Under the pieces are notes generated by a model. It searched no databases. It saw only the letters and a program-made list of their open reading frames with translations, and was not told the origin of the DNA. 64,000 bases of DNA, taken from assembly GCF_004766055.1 (NCBI RefSeq), contig NZ_SPQR01000004.1, positions 62,001 through 126,000 of the forward strand, read 5' to 3'. The position numbers and the translations under genes were made by a program. Shown here one piece after another: positions 52,401 through 61,558 of the stretch. The DNA comes from Desulfosporosinus sp. Sb-LF (lineage in GTDB: Bacteria > Bacillota > Desulfitobacteriia > Desulfitobacteriales > Desulfitobacteriaceae). Position 1 is the stretch's first letter. Each line of letters opens with the position of its first letter.

Positions 52401-53794
52401 ACCTCGCTTCTCCGAGAACGTGACGCAAACCAATGTTCAAGTAGTCCAGGCTGTCCTGAAAAATGAAGGTGTAAGTACGAAGCGACAATGTTCTCTCGCG
52501 CATAACCCTCCATACGATCGGCTTTGCCTCCTTTGAACAATTCATAAGCGGATGGAAAGTCTTTTTTATAAGTCACACGCGAATAGTGAAACTCATGCCC
52601 TTGAACTGTTGTCCCACGGGGACCCAGGAAATTATCCTGGCAAAAGACTCCTTCACGATACCCAATCCCTTGTAAGCGTTTTGTCATTTCCGCTTTCATG
52701 GGAATGAGACCTGCCAAGGGGACTTCGTTTCCCTCAAAGTCCGTTATAGACTGTCCAAGGTACATATACCCTCCACATTCTGCATAGATCGGCTTTCCAC
52801 TTTTCGCATAGTCTCGAAGTGATTCTAGAAAGGAAATGTTGTTACTCAAATGGTTTAAATGAAGCTCTGGAAAACCACCACCTATAAAAATGCCGTCAAG
52901 GTTTTGGGGTAGAAATCGGTCGTGCAAAGGGCTAAACGGAACAATTATACAATTCAAGCGCTCTGCTAAGTCTAAAGCATCTTGGTAGTAAAAAAGGAAG
53001 GCCTCATCGTGCGCTAAGCCTAGGCGAAATTTACCACTTTGAGCTAACGTTTGAGCGGTCATTGAATGCAAGTTAGTTTTTGTTTCTTCAAAAAGAGATT
53101 CAAGAAGATTAGGTGCGTTACGCATAATGGTTTCAACTTGCTCTAAATCGACGTGTTTGGTTATCAGTTCCGAAAGTGTGTCGATAAAGCCTTCCAATAG
53201 TCCACCCTCTCCCACAGGAACCAATCCCAAATGCCGTTCCGGAAGATGGAGGGCCCCTTCTTTCGGAAGAACTCCAAGGACGGGGATCTGAAGATCACTA
53301 AGGGCTTCTCTTAGTATTTTTTCTTGGGCGGGGGATTTTACGCGGTTAAGGATTACCCCTTGAAGGTTTACTTGAGGGTCAAAAGAGTTAAATCCGTGGA
53401 CTAAGGCAGCCACGCTGCGAGACATGGAGGATGCATCGACAATAAGGATAATGGGAGCATGAAGGAGTTTCGCAACATCAGCCGTACTTCCGAAACCAGC
53501 CGTTCCACTCATACCATCGAACATGCCCATGACACCCTCAATCACCGCCCAGTTCTCTTCAGAACTCTGAGCAAAGACGGAAGGGAGATGCTCACCCAAC
53601 AGCCAGCGATCTAGATTGCGGGAAGCTCTACCTGTAGCAGCCGCATGATAACTAGGATCAATATAATCCGGCCCAACCTTGTACCCTTGGATTGGTCGTC
53701 CGCGTTTTTTTAAAGCCGCCATCAAACCGGTAGCAAGGGTAGTTTTACCTACTCCGCTATGCGTTCCCGCTAGGACAATTCGAGGAATTCTCAT
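52397..53794 (-). CDS. cbiA: Cobyrinate a,c-diamide synthase CbiA
   Basis: CbiA amidates the a and c side chains of cobyrinate using glutamine and ATP. The 465-residue protein has an N-terminal P-loop synthetase domain (AGTHSGVGKTTLATGLM, residues 9-25; YKVGPDYIDPSYH) and a C-terminal class I glutaminase-like domain with the nucleophile in YAECGGYMYLGQ (about 329-340) and YASYLHLHF-type histidine region (VASYLHLHFSG). It is distinguished from CbiP by the PDYIDP motif and size. Confidence 0.94.
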   Translation of the reverse strand: MRIPRIVLAGTHSGVGKTTLATGLMAALKKRGRPIQGYKVGPDYIDPSYHAAATGRASRNLDRWLLGEHLPSVFAQSSEENWAVIEGVMGMFDGMSGTAGFGSTADVAKLLHAPIILIVDASSMSRSVAALVHGFNSFDPQVNLQGVILNRVKSPAQEKILREALSDLQIPVLGVLPKEGALHLPERHLGLVPVGEGGLLEGFIDTLSELITKHVDLEQVETIMRNAPNLLESLFEETKTNLHSMTAQTLAQSGKFRLGLAHDEAFLFYYQDALDLAERLNCIIVPFSPLHDRFLPQNLDGIFIGGGFPELHLNHLSNNISFLESLRDYAKSGKPIYAECGGYMYLGQSITDFEGNEVPLAGLIPMKAEMTKRLQGIGYREGVFCQDNFLGPRGTTVQGHEFHYSRVTYKKDFPSAYELFKGGKADRMEGYARENIVASYLHLHFSGQPGLLEHWFASRSRRSEV

Positions 53795-53843
53795 ACCGTC
53801 TCTCCCCTCCTGTTTTTATCTTAATGTGCAGAAGTATTCAGAT

Positions 53844-54818
53844 TTAACCTGCTATAAAAGCTAATAATAAAGCTGGGAAAAGAGATAACCAAGTCGCTGT
53901 TCGAACTAAGTATCGACAGTGAACAATGTCGAGGGCATTGACTGGATGAAGTATTTCACCCATTTCCGCGCGATGATGAGTCTGACCATGGTAACAATTA
54001 ATGCCACCTAAACGAATTCCGAGTAACCCAGCAACGACACTTTCCGGATTCCCGCCGTTAGGGCTTGGATGTCCTGCGGCATCACGTTTCCACATTTGAT
54101 AGGCATGGCCTACGGGCATTCGACTTAGCCAACCAGCCAAGAGTAAGAAGGGAACTGATAACCGTGCTGGAAGGTAATTCGCCCAATCATCCGTTCGGGC
54201 AGAGAACCAACCAAAATCCTCATAGCGTTCATTTCGATAACCAACCATCGAATCTAAAGTGCTGATCGCCTTGAAGGTCATGGCTAGTGGTGCACCGCCG
54301 AGGGCTGCATAAAAAAGTGGAGATAAAATCCCATCGACAAAGTTTTCAGCAAGTGTTTCGACCGTTCCTCGTACGATCTCCCCTTCAGAAAGATTCTCCG
54401 TGTCCCGGCTAACCAACCAAGAAAGCCGCTTCCGGGCCGCGTCTAAATCTCCTTGTTTTAAAGGAGCCAGAACACTTTGCCCTGCATCTAAGAGGGATTT
54501 TCCAGCCAGTGTTGTAAAGACTAGATACACACTAACAACCAGTCCCAGCAAGGGATGGAGTTTGTTCGCTCCCCATAGAACAAGTAACGTCAACAGATAA
54601 GTCCCACCTACTACTAGGAACGTTAAAAGGACACCGTTTCTGCGGCGTTTTGCGGGGGACCCATGATTAAGACGACGTTCCAAAAAGGCTATGACATTTC
54701 CAATCCCCACGACAGGATGCGGCCAACTACGAGGGTCTCCTAGGACTTGGTCGAGAAGAAATCCGATGAAGACAGTGACAGGGAGTACTATTGAGAAAAC
54801 TTTATATGCTTCCGTCAT
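53844..54818 (-). CDS. cbiB: Adenosylcobinamide-phosphate synthase CbiB
   Basis: CbiB attaches aminopropanol (phosphate) to adenosylcobyrate. The 324-residue integral membrane protein has LLDQVLGDPRSWPHPVVGIG (about 21-40), VSRDTENLSEGEIVRGTVET (about 137-156), AENFVDGILSPLFYAALGG and AGHPSPNGGNPESVVAGLLG (about 241-260), all typical. Several membrane helices at the N- and C-termini. It starts one base after the cbiP stop. Confidence 0.93.
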   Translation of the reverse strand: MTEAYKVFSIVLPVTVFIGFLLDQVLGDPRSWPHPVVGIGNVIAFLERRLNHGSPAKRRRNGVLLTFLVVGGTYLLTLLVLWGANKLHPLLGLVVSVYLVFTTLAGKSLLDAGQSVLAPLKQGDLDAARKRLSWLVSRDTENLSEGEIVRGTVETLAENFVDGILSPLFYAALGGAPLAMTFKAISTLDSMVGYRNERYEDFGWFSARTDDWANYLPARLSVPFLLLAGWLSRMPVGHAYQMWKRDAAGHPSPNGGNPESVVAGLLGIRLGGINCYHGQTHHRAEMGEILHPVNALDIVHCRYLVRTATWLSLFPALLLAFIAG

Positions 54819-54819
54819 T

Positions 54820-56421
54820 TCAAATTACCCGGTCTTTCCCCTCGTTAGGTTCGTTGAAACTTGCCAAATCACTTGGCTTCGTATCTGCCCCCAACCCCAT
54901 GATAGCCCGTACGCGCTCGAGATCCACACTCTGACGTACTAAGTCTGCTAACTCATTGAACGCTGACTCTCGTAGCGCTGCCTGAGAGAGTGTCGCTTCA
55001 ACGGGTCTTCGTTGACCTCTGCGTTCCCAGAGCCACATTAAAAGTGCTGTCCGCAAACGATCATTATCAAAAATCCCGTGCAAGTAAGTTCCATAGGCAT
55101 TTCCTGCTTGCAAACCATCCGTATAGGTTACGCCATTCGATGTTAGATTAAAAAGCGGCGTCTGTCCTTCATCCATCGTGGAGCGGCCCATATGAATTTC
55201 ATAACCAACGACTGTATCCCCGGTACATGCCCCAAAAAAGTCTCGATCCGCTAGAATTGTCCCCTTGCTCTGAACAGTATGTTTCTGAGGATAAAATTCC
55301 GTTACCATCGGAAGAATCCCGAGACCTAAAACCTCTTCTAGTTCGGATTCGGTATGCAACGGATCTTTCACCGAGCGGCCCATCATCTGATACCCACCGC
55401 AAACTCCGATCAGAGGAACTTTTTCCTCAGAAAGCATTTGAATCTGCGTCCCTAAACCACTCTCATGAAGAAACCTTAAATCAGCTAGGGTATTTTTACT
55501 TCCCGGAAGAATTAGGAGATCTGGTTTTCCCAAATTTGATAGTTCGGTAACGTAGCGTACAGCGACATCCGGTTCATCTTGAAGCGCATCAAAGTCTGTA
55601 AAGTTTGAAATATAAGGGAAGCGAATTACCGCAATATCTAATTGTTCAGCTAAAGAAACCGAAGGTTTTTCGTCTGCCTCATTCAAGGCTACGGAATCTT
55701 CATCCGGAATCCTAATTTTAAAATAAGGAACAACCCCAACGACTGGGATCCCTGTTCTCTCTTCAATGAAATCTAATGCAGGTTGAAGAAGCTTGATTTC
55801 TCCTCGAAACTTATTAAAGATAATTCCTTTAATCATAGCTCGTTCTTCAGGTTCCACTAATTCTAAGGTCCCTACAACAGAAGCCAAGGCACCGCCACGA
55901 TCAATGTCTGCTACAAGTAAGACTGGTGAATTCGCTTCTAAGGCTACACGCATATTAACAATATCGTTGGATTTAAGGTTGACTTCGGCGGGACTTCCTG
56001 CTCCTTCAATAATCACAATTTCATGATCATTGAGCAGCCCATGAAGTGCCTCTGTCACAAACGGCCATGTCATACGCTGATATTCTCCGTGGTAACGCAA
56101 GGCTGTCACATTCCCCTGTGACTTGCCCATAATGACCACCTGCGAACCAGTTGGCCCACTAGGTTTAAGTAAAATCGGGTTCATTCGCACTTCTGGCTCT
56201 ACGCCAGCAGCTTGGGCCTGAACTACCTGAGCTCTACCCATCTCTCCGCCCGATGCGGTCACAAAGGAGTTAAGGGCCATATTCTGTGCTTTGAAGGGAC
56301 TAACTTTGTATCCTTCTTGGTAAAATATTCGACAAAACGCTGCAGCTAACACGCTTTTGCCAACGCTAGAAGAAGTTCCCTGGATCATGAGCTTGGCTGT
56401 GAATTTTCTATTTGAAGACAT
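54820..56421 (-). CDS. cbiP: Cobyric acid synthase CbiP
   Basis: CbiP amidates side chains b, d, e and g of adenosyl-cobyrinate a,c-diamide. The 533-residue protein has P-loop QGTSSSVGKSVLAAAFCRIF (about 14-33), SPFKAQNMALNSFVT, and a C-terminal glutaminase domain with IGVCGGYQMMGRSV (Cys about 351) and TYLHGIFDND (His about 459). The full-length match leaves little doubt. It is separated from cbiC by 70 bp, the largest gap in this part of the operon. Confidence 0.95.
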   Translation of the reverse strand: MSSNRKFTAKLMIQGTSSSVGKSVLAAAFCRIFYQEGYKVSPFKAQNMALNSFVTASGGEMGRAQVVQAQAAGVEPEVRMNPILLKPSGPTGSQVVIMGKSQGNVTALRYHGEYQRMTWPFVTEALHGLLNDHEIVIIEGAGSPAEVNLKSNDIVNMRVALEANSPVLLVADIDRGGALASVVGTLELVEPEERAMIKGIIFNKFRGEIKLLQPALDFIEERTGIPVVGVVPYFKIRIPDEDSVALNEADEKPSVSLAEQLDIAVIRFPYISNFTDFDALQDEPDVAVRYVTELSNLGKPDLLILPGSKNTLADLRFLHESGLGTQIQMLSEEKVPLIGVCGGYQMMGRSVKDPLHTESELEEVLGLGILPMVTEFYPQKHTVQSKGTILADRDFFGACTGDTVVGYEIHMGRSTMDEGQTPLFNLTSNGVTYTDGLQAGNAYGTYLHGIFDNDRLRTALLMWLWERRGQRRPVEATLSQAALRESAFNELADLVRQSVDLERVRAIMGLGADTKPSDLASFNEPNEGKDRVI

Positions 56422-56491
56422 TATATCACCTTCTTTTTCTGAACTGGTGTTTTTTGCCCAGGATTGACTGATATTGGATAATTTCTTTGTC

Positions 56492-57130
56492 TTATTTGTT
56501 AAGTTGCCGCAAGGCGGTATAGATCAACGCATTGACAACCGTAGCAGCGAGTGGGCTCCCCCCACGCGTCCCTAATACAGTGACCGATGGGATATCTTGG
56601 CGTTCCCAAAGTATATCTTTGGACTCTTTCGCCCCTATAAATCCAACGGGTATTCCGATGATCAAAGCCGGACGTGTTTCAGGATTCTCGGCGAGGCGTA
56701 AGACTTCGATTAGAGCTGTTGGCGCGTTTCCGATCGCCACAACAGAATTATGAAGGCGCTCCGGATTCAAGCGAAAGGCGGTCATTGATCGCGTGATTCC
56801 CCAAGCTTTAGCTTGTTCAGCGACCTCAGGAGCATTAAGAAAGCATTCCACTGTTCCACCTAAGGATTTTAGTTTCTGCTTTGAGATACCTGCGCGGACC
56901 ATTTCAACATCTGTGATGACGGTCGCACCCGCCTTCAAAGCCTTAAGTCCGCTTGCAATCGCTTGTGGATGAATTGCTATGACAGATTCTAAAGAAGGAT
57001 CCCCACTTGTATGAATCAAACGTTCCACAACTGGGAATTCATCCTCCGTCCATGGGCGGGTCAGACCAGCTCGTATGATACGCATACTTTCAGCTTCAAT
57101 ATGCCCTGGATCTAATATAAATGCTGTCAT
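56492..57130 (-). CDS. cbiC: Cobalt-precorrin-8 methylmutase CbiC
   Basis: CbiC moves the C-11 methyl to C-12, giving cobyrinate. The 212-residue protein has family motifs IEAESMRIIRAG (about 10-21), RLIHTSGDPSLESVIAI (about 37-53, catalytic His), TDVEMVRAGISK, GNAPTALIEVLRL (about 133-145) and GIPVGFIGAKESKD (about 156-169). Its ATG overlaps the cbiX stop. Confidence 0.94.
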   Translation of the reverse strand: MTAFILDPGHIEAESMRIIRAGLTRPWTEDEFPVVERLIHTSGDPSLESVIAIHPQAIASGLKALKAGATVITDVEMVRAGISKQKLKSLGGTVECFLNAPEVAEQAKAWGITRSMTAFRLNPERLHNSVVAIGNAPTALIEVLRLAENPETRPALIIGIPVGFIGAKESKDILWERQDIPSVTVLGTRGGSPLAATVVNALIYTALRQLNK

Positions 57131-57495
57131 TCGCCTAAAGCCTCCTTAATTCGTAGGCTAGCTAAATTCGCAATACCGTCATCTGCTCCCAGTTCTCTGG
57201 TAAAGATTATCTCAACGTTCGGATGCTGTTCGCGAATTTCGCGTAATTCTTCATGGATATCTACCGTCACGTGGACTCCGCGGAAGAGAAAGAGTGGCAT
57301 AATAACAATTCGTAACGCACCGTCTTTGATTTTCGCCTCCACCACTTCTGGAAGGCTAGGATGATCATGGGCCATATAAGCAGGCGTTACGGGCTGTCCC
57401 ATTAACAGACTAACTTTTTCGGCGACAACTAAAAGCCCTTGGTTTGCTTCTGCACGACGACTACCGTGTCCTAAGAGAACGATTTCTGATTTCAT
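57127..57495 (-). CDS. cbiX: Short sirohydrochlorin cobaltochelatase CbiX
   Basis: CbiX inserts Co(II) into sirohydrochlorin, the entry to the anaerobic pathway. At 122 residues it is the short single-domain form, with LLGHGSRRAEANQG (His10, about 7-20), AYMAHDHPSLPEVVEA (about 39-54) and VIMPLFLFRGVHVTVDI (His about 84). Short forms work as dimers. Four-base overlaps join it to cbiJ and cbiC. Confidence 0.92.
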   Translation of the reverse strand: MKSEIVLLGHGSRRAEANQGLLVVAEKVSLLMGQPVTPAYMAHDHPSLPEVVEAKIKDGALRIVIMPLFLFRGVHVTVDIHEELREIREQHPNVEIIFTRELGADDGIANLASLRIKEALGE

Positions 57496-58253
57496 AAGAT
57501 TTCCTCCAAATGTTTTATAAATTGTGAAAGCGTATAACTAGTTTGATCTTCAGTGTTCGGTCGTTTCAAGATGACTAACGGGATATTTAAGCAGAGGCAA
57601 GCCTGTACTTTTTCGAGGGTTCCTCCTACTTTTCCACTCTCTTTGGCAACTACGACTTCGATCCTTAATTGCTTGAACATCGCTTCGTCCCACTCTTGAG
57701 AAAATGGGCCTTGAGCAGCGATGATTTGATTCGGTTTGAATCCAAACGATTCGCAACGCGCCAACACGTCTGATGTAGGTAAGACACGGATATAGAGCAT
57801 TTTGTCTTTCAGAGAGGGGAGCGATACCCATTCTGGCAACGCATTGCTTCCTGTCGTCAACAAAATACGTTGTCCTAGCTCTGCAGCCATTCGAGCAGCA
57901 GACGGAATGTCTTCAGCCCAATGAATAAGGGGATGAACTTCTAAATCCAGTGCTGAGCGCTGCCAACAAAGGTAGGGTAGCGATAGCTCTCGGCAGACTG
58001 TTTTAGCCATTTGTTTCACCCGTGTCGCATAGGGATGGGTTGCATCCACCAGTGCTGCAAAGGTACCTTTCTTTAGGAGATCTGTGAGGATGGGAGCATC
58101 CATCGCACCGGAACGAACTTGGAGTCCTTGCACTAGTGCCAAATCTGCGCCATAAGCGGTCAGTGTAGAGACTAAAACATCATGTCCACGCTGTTTTAAG
58201 GCATTCGCTAGTTGTCGTCCATCTTCTGTTCCAGCTAAAACCAGAAGTCTCAC
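57492..58253 (-). CDS. cbiJ: Cobalt-precorrin-6A reductase CbiJ
   Basis: CbiJ reduces the corrin macrocycle with NADH or NADPH. The 253-residue protein shows LVLAGTEDGRQLANALKQRG (residues 3-22), ALVDATHPYATRVKQMA (about 66-82), LLTTGSNALPEW (about 129-140) and AQGPFSQEWDEAMFKQ (about 177-192), then VVAKESGKVGGTLEKV. GTG start overlapping the cbiH stop. Confidence 0.93.
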   Translation of the reverse strand: MRLLVLAGTEDGRQLANALKQRGHDVLVSTLTAYGADLALVQGLQVRSGAMDAPILTDLLKKGTFAALVDATHPYATRVKQMAKTVCRELSLPYLCWQRSALDLEVHPLIHWAEDIPSAARMAAELGQRILLTTGSNALPEWVSLPSLKDKMLYIRVLPTSDVLARCESFGFKPNQIIAAQGPFSQEWDEAMFKQLRIEVVVAKESGKVGGTLEKVQACLCLNIPLVILKRPNTEDQTSYTLSQFIKHLEEIL

Positions 58254-59080
58254 AGTTTATACCCACGAGGGGTAACCATATAAGGGCCAACAATACGAGT
58301 TTGCGAGTTCCCGATAATGACAGTTGTCAGCATGTCGATGGTGTGATTGGTGAAATCCCCGATTGTGGTGATTTGCACGCTCGATTCCTCCCCACGTAAT
58401 GCCTCTCGGACAAGGCCAACGGGAGTATCGGGACGACGGTAGCGTAGTAGGATTTCTCGTACTGTCTCTATGTGTTGTGTTCGACCGAGACTTTTTGGGT
58501 TATAAATCGCAAAGATAAAATCTCCTTCAGCTGCCAAGCGCACTCGTTTCTCGATGACTTCCCAAGGGGTTAACAGATCACTCAAGCTAATCACAGCAAA
58601 GTCATGCATTAAAGGAGCACCTAGCATGGAGGCAGACGCAGAAGCTGCCGTTACACCTGGAATAATCTCCAGTGGAAGATCAATAAGCCCCTCTTGTTCT
58701 AGACACTCAATAATAATCCCAGCCATTCCATAGACACCAGCATCTCCGCTACTCACGACAGCAACCCTATGTCCCTCGGCCGCCAAACGAATCGCCTCAC
58801 GACAGCGGTCGATCTCTTGACGCATTCCAGTAGCTACAATCTGTTGATGAGTTAAAAACGAACGAATAAGCTCTATGTAAGTTTTATACCCTACGATGTA
58901 TTCAACTTCATTTAACACCGACTGTACTCGTGCGGTCATATGGTCAGGGTCTCCAGGTCCGAGGCCTACGACAAAGAGCTTTCCTTTTCCATGCTGATCG
59001 CTACTGTGACCCCCTGCCCCATGATCTTCGGCAGGATTAGCCGTCCCTTGTGTGTTCCCAGTAAACTCGCTGCTTCGCAT
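58250..59080 (-). CDS. cbiH: Cobalt-precorrin-3B C17-methyltransferase CbiH
   Basis: CbiH methylates C-17 with ring contraction. The tetrapyrrole methylase domain starts only at residue 34 (KLFVVGLGPGDPDHMTARV) and includes VAVVSSGDAGVYGMAGIIIE, VIPGVTAASASASMLGAPL-type SAM loop and FAIYNPKSLGRTQHI. The first 33 residues (MRSSEFTGNTQGTANPAEDH on) are an unusual Gly/His/Asp-rich extension encoded wholly within cbiG in another frame. No alternative ATG, GTG or TTG start lies nearer the domain, and AGGAGTGGACGGAGT precedes the ATG at 59080, so the extension appears real. Confidence 0.92.
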   Translation of the reverse strand: MRSSEFTGNTQGTANPAEDHGAGGHSSDQHGKGKLFVVGLGPGDPDHMTARVQSVLNEVEYIVGYKTYIELIRSFLTHQQIVATGMRQEIDRCREAIRLAAEGHRVAVVSSGDAGVYGMAGIIIECLEQEGLIDLPLEIIPGVTAASASASMLGAPLMHDFAVISLSDLLTPWEVIEKRVRLAAEGDFIFAIYNPKSLGRTQHIETVREILLRYRRPDTPVGLVREALRGEESSVQITTIGDFTNHTIDMLTTVIIGNSQTRIVGPYMVTPRGYKL

Positions 59081-60054
59081 ACTCCGTCCACTCCTATCTT
59101 CTCGTTAACAAAGTTTGATCGACTTAACTGTTCATGTTCATTAACCGCTTGAAGTTCAGCTGCTCGAAAGGTTCGAAACGGAACTCGAAGCTGCTTGGCC
59201 GCTTCTATCAGTCCAACTTCATCGGATTTAAGGTCAATACTATAGATCCCGGATATTGCCTTAAGCGAGGCACCAATTTGTTCTACAGCCGACGTGATTC
59301 TCTCTAAAATTGTTTCCGAAGAGACTCCGCGGCGACACCCAACTCCAACACTCAAGACTGGAGGCACTAAATAGAGGCAATCTGCTTTAATATCTGTGTT
59401 AGGAAAAGCATCTAAGATTACATTTGCTTTATCTTTGTCGTTTTCTGACAAGAACCGATAACGACTATCGTTAAACCAAGTGTGTTCGGGTTTCAAAGAG
59501 TGACTTGTCCAGACGTTGAGATATCCTTGTTCCATGAGTAAACGGTTAACCACTGGTAAATGGTCTATGGGTTCTACTTTCCAACCATTCCTTCGGGCGT
59601 ATTCATCGGGTGCTACTAATCCTCGACCGTCTGTTGCTGTGGTAATAACTGCTTGAGCACCGATCTGATGGGCGATCTGATTCGCCCAGGAGTTTGCGCC
59701 ACCCAGATGCCCGGAAAGCAAAGGTATAACGAATTCTCCTTCTTCATCTAGAACAAGTACCGCTGGATCTCGATCTTTGCGTTCGATAAAGGGAGCAATT
59801 TGGCGTACCACAATCCCTGTCGCCATGACAAAAATGAGAACTGGATACTCTCGCCATAGGTCTGGGACGATATCCCCTAAACGCCGAAAGTTGTGTAGGT
59901 TTGCTTGAACATGTTCTATTTGCTTGTTCTCGTTCAGGCCGAGTGCTTTCTCATGGATGAAAAGCTCTGAAGTCGCTGTTTTTGGTAGACCCTCTCCAAT
60001 ACGCTGGGCTGTAGCCATCCCGCGATCCGTTAATGCCACAAGTGCTACTTTCAC
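58966..60054 (-). CDS. cbiG: Cobalt-precorrin-5A hydrolase CbiG
   Basis: CbiG opens the delta-lactone and releases acetaldehyde. The 362-residue protein has VFVMATGIVVRQIAPFI-type (here VLIFVMATGIVVRQIAPFIE, about 74-93), VIPLLSGHLGGANSWANQIA (about 109-128) and a C-terminal domain with LSVGVGCRRGVSSETILERI (about 233-252) and RTFRAAELQAV. GTG start overlapping the cbiF stop. Its last 38 codons overlap the cbiH start region. Confidence 0.93.
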   Translation of the reverse strand: MKVALVALTDRGMATAQRIGEGLPKTATSELFIHEKALGLNENKQIEHVQANLHNFRRLGDIVPDLWREYPVLIFVMATGIVVRQIAPFIERKDRDPAVLVLDEEGEFVIPLLSGHLGGANSWANQIAHQIGAQAVITTATDGRGLVAPDEYARRNGWKVEPIDHLPVVNRLLMEQGYLNVWTSHSLKPEHTWFNDSRYRFLSENDKDKANVILDAFPNTDIKADCLYLVPPVLSVGVGCRRGVSSETILERITSAVEQIGASLKAISGIYSIDLKSDEVGLIEAAKQLRVPFRTFRAAELQAVNEHEQLSRSNFVNEKIGVDGVCEAASLLGTHKGRLILPKIMGQGVTVAISMEKESSLS

Positions 60055-60839
60055 GTTTCTGTCCCTTGACGGTATTCGTGGGTAAAGGTCGGATCATAAA
60101 GTTTGGACCTCGCGTAACCGTTTGCCGGATCTAAGAAATCCCCGACAAGAATCTGAGCCTGCTTACGGATTCCTGCCTGTTTAACTTTTTCTACGATTGT
60201 TTCTAAGGTCCCGAGAAGAACCTCTTCATCCGGCCAACTAGCTTTAGCAATTACGGCGATGGGAGTAGATACAGGATAACCCCCTTCCAATAAGGCTGCT
60301 ACCACAGAACCCATATCTTGGACACTTAGGAAAATTGCCATACTGGCTTGATGTTTTGCTAATTTTTCAAGTGCCTCACGTTCTGGCACAGGGGTACGTC
60401 CAGCTAAACGGGTAAGAATTAAAGTTTGGCTAATATCTGGCAAGGTGAACTCACGCTTGACCGCCGCCGCAGCTGCAAACACCGAGCTGACCCCTGGAAT
60501 GACGGAATACGGAATTTCTTGTTTGTCTAAATAGTCAAATTGTTCCTTTATTGCTCCGTACATACTAGGATCTCCAGTATGGAGACGTACAATCATTTCC
60601 CCACGACTAGTTCCCTCGGACATCAAAGCAACCACCTCTTCGAGTGTTAGATGGGCACTGTCGTGAAAAGGGGTTCCCGGACGACAGATATCGAGTAATG
60701 TCGGGTTGACTAAAGACCCCGCGTAGATCACACGGTCAGCTCGTTCTAGTGCGCGGGATCCTTTGATTGTGATCAGTTCCGGATCTCCAGGGCCAGCTCC
60801 GACGAAAATAACTTTTCCCGTAAGTTTGTTCTGACTCAA
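60051..60839 (-). CDS. cbiF: Cobalt-precorrin-4 C11-methyltransferase CbiF
   Basis: The 262-residue SAM-dependent methylase contains VIFVGAGPGDPELITIKGSR (about 10-29), VIYAGSLVNP, VRLHTGDPSMYGAIKEQFDY (about 83-102), IPGVSSVFAAAAAVKREFTL (about 114-133) and LTRLAGRTPVPEREAL, the last being diagnostic for CbiF/CobM. Four-base overlaps on both sides. Confidence 0.95.
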   Translation of the reverse strand: MSQNKLTGKVIFVGAGPGDPELITIKGSRALERADRVIYAGSLVNPTLLDICRPGTPFHDSAHLTLEEVVALMSEGTSRGEMIVRLHTGDPSMYGAIKEQFDYLDKQEIPYSVIPGVSSVFAAAAAVKREFTLPDISQTLILTRLAGRTPVPEREALEKLAKHQASMAIFLSVQDMGSVVAALLEGGYPVSTPIAVIAKASWPDEEVLLGTLETIVEKVKQAGIRKQAQILVGDFLDPANGYARSKLYDPTFTHEYRQGTET

Positions 60840-61558
60840 TCTTTTTTCCTCCCTAACAAATCCTTTTTGACAAGTAAAAGGCTGAGATAATCGATTTTGT
60901 CGGAAGCAAAGTCCTGTGGTTTAGGCTTCCAGCGGATAGCCTCACCCGGCTGCCCTAGGCGTGTTAGCAAGACCGCTTTTTTATCTTTCTCCTCTAGAAG
61001 TGTTAAAATCTCAGGAAGTCTCCGAGAGACTTTCATCAAAACCAAGTTCGGAAAGTCGAGAAATTCGCCCACATCTTCGGTACTTGGCAAGATAAGAAGG
61101 GGTTCATCCCCTGTGGCAAGAGGTAAATTAATCCTGGCAGCTGCTGCGGACATGGCAGTGATACCTGGCACAGTTGCAATACATTCCTGGGGTAATTCCT
61201 CCTGGAGGATGTTAAGTAGGTAACTGTAAGTGCTATAGAGTGAAGGATCACCCAGCGTAATGAACGCAATCGATTTGCCCTGTTTTAGTTCAGATAAGAG
61301 TGTCTGTGCTCCATCTTGCCAAGCCTTAGCCAAAACTTGCTGGTCCGAAGTCATGGGCAATTCCAGTTCGATAAGGCGGACGTTCGACGGGCAATGAATT
61401 TTAGCAATATCCCAGGCGACGCTTTCTCGCTCCATTTTAGATTTTGGGATAGCTACCAGATCGACGGTTTGTAAAACGTTGACAGCTTGTAAGGTCAAGA
61501 GCTGAGGATCGCCGGGGCCAACCCCGACTCCATAAAATTTCCCCCACATTGTATTCAT
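60836..61558 (-). CDS. cbiL: Cobalt-precorrin-2 C20-methyltransferase CbiL
   Basis: CbiL adds the C-20 methyl. The 240-residue protein starts MNTMWGKFYGVGVGPGDPQL and has VDLVAIPKS, AFITLGDPSLYSTYSYLLNI (about 82-101), VPGITAMSAAAARINLPLA (about 116-134) and LLILPSTED. The ATG at 61558 overlaps the cbiET stop (ATGA) and follows AGAGGGGAAGTC; the longer frame to 61639 is inside cbiET and is rejected. Confidence 0.93.
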   Translation of the reverse strand: MNTMWGKFYGVGVGPGDPQLLTLQAVNVLQTVDLVAIPKSKMERESVAWDIAKIHCPSNVRLIELELPMTSDQQVLAKAWQDGAQTLLSELKQGKSIAFITLGDPSLYSTYSYLLNILQEELPQECIATVPGITAMSAAAARINLPLATGDEPLLILPSTEDVGEFLDFPNLVLMKVSRRLPEILTLLEEKDKKAVLLTRLGQPGEAIRWKPKPQDFASDKIDYLSLLLVKKDLLGRKKD

